Shown piece by piece: positions 63,771 to 64,000 of a DNA stretch of 64,000 nt. The notes under the pieces were generated by a model. It was not told the origin of the DNA, searched no databases, and worked only from the letters and a program-made list of their open reading frames with translations. The DNA comes from Gymnothorax reevesii. Its lineage: Eukaryota; Chordata; Actinopteri; Anguilliformes; Muraenidae. The translations under genes were made by a program, and so were the position numbers. The first letter of the stretch is position 1; each line of letters opens with the position of its first letter. The stretch covers positions 26,305,719 through 26,369,718 of the forward strand of contig CM056577.1 in the NCBI GenBank assembly GCA_029721435.1. Direction: 5' to 3'.

Positions 63771-64000
63771 ATACCCACTCATTTCTCGTAAAGTGGACAT
63801 TGAAAACAAGTGAGAGGATACATTAGCTAGCCAGTTCACAATCCTGTCCATAAAGCAGCTTTATATGCAGCATTGTTTTCTCGACAAGGTAAGTAACGCG
63901 ACTATAGCTGAGATGTACACTTCAAATCGGACCATTGGTCCATTTTTGAATGGGACATAGAGGCAAACCGAGCATTTCATTGGACTGACTGGATGATGTT
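63771..64000. other. Window end, no feature recognised
   Basis: Ordinary DNA up to the end of the window. Confidence 0.4.

Overview
The window looks like nuclear DNA from a teleost fish. It holds one recognisable multi-exon vertebrate gene, several Tc1-type transposons of fish families, a tRNA-derived SINE of fish type, hAT and piggyBac-like MITEs, and LINE fragments. Nothing prokaryotic or organellar is visible. Species cannot be assigned.

The gene is cdk13 (cyclin-dependent kinase 13) on the minus strand, from the ATG at 34083 to the stop codon at 6708. I could place 14 coding exons with GT/AG boundaries and consistent phases. They sum to 4338 nt, giving 1445 residues. The order is an RS-rich N-terminus (exons 1-2), a linker (exon 3), the PITAIRE kinase domain (exons 4-11), the DCHEL/polybasic C-terminal extension (exon 12) and a long proline-rich tail ending in RGRGLPY (exons 13-14). 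The protein is expected to pair with cyclin K and phosphorylate the RNA polymerase II C-terminal domain. No other intact host gene was found.

Layout: 1-5990 lies downstream of cdk13 and carries a TTAA-flanked MITE, a hAT-like hairpin MITE and an unexplained 109-codon open stretch. 5993-6707 is the probable 3' UTR. 6708-34083 is cdk13. Its introns hold decayed Tc1 copies, a TTAA-flanked MITE, a 1-kb inverted repeat, a small hairpin MITE, a CpG-rich island, a near-perfect palindromic MITE, degenerate tandem repeats, an L2-type LINE tail, and a 53-bp copy of part of the last coding exon. 34084-35259 is the 5' flank. 35268-64000 is a transposon graveyard. It contains an L1 fragment inside a hAT element, a Tx1-like LINE in pieces, a THAP-domain remnant, a LINE split by a solo LTR, a hAT with an intact C-terminal dimerisation motif, a tandem duplication split by Tc1, a LINE split by a second Tc1, a minisatellite split by a third Tc1, a SINE split by a 1.9-kb TA-flanked element without transposase, and a repeat-rich element holding an almost intact Tc1-type transposase gene.

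The region's history is mainly layered insertion, and target-site duplications let several insertions be ordered in time. All homology statements rest on motif recognition and by-eye alignment; no database search was possible.
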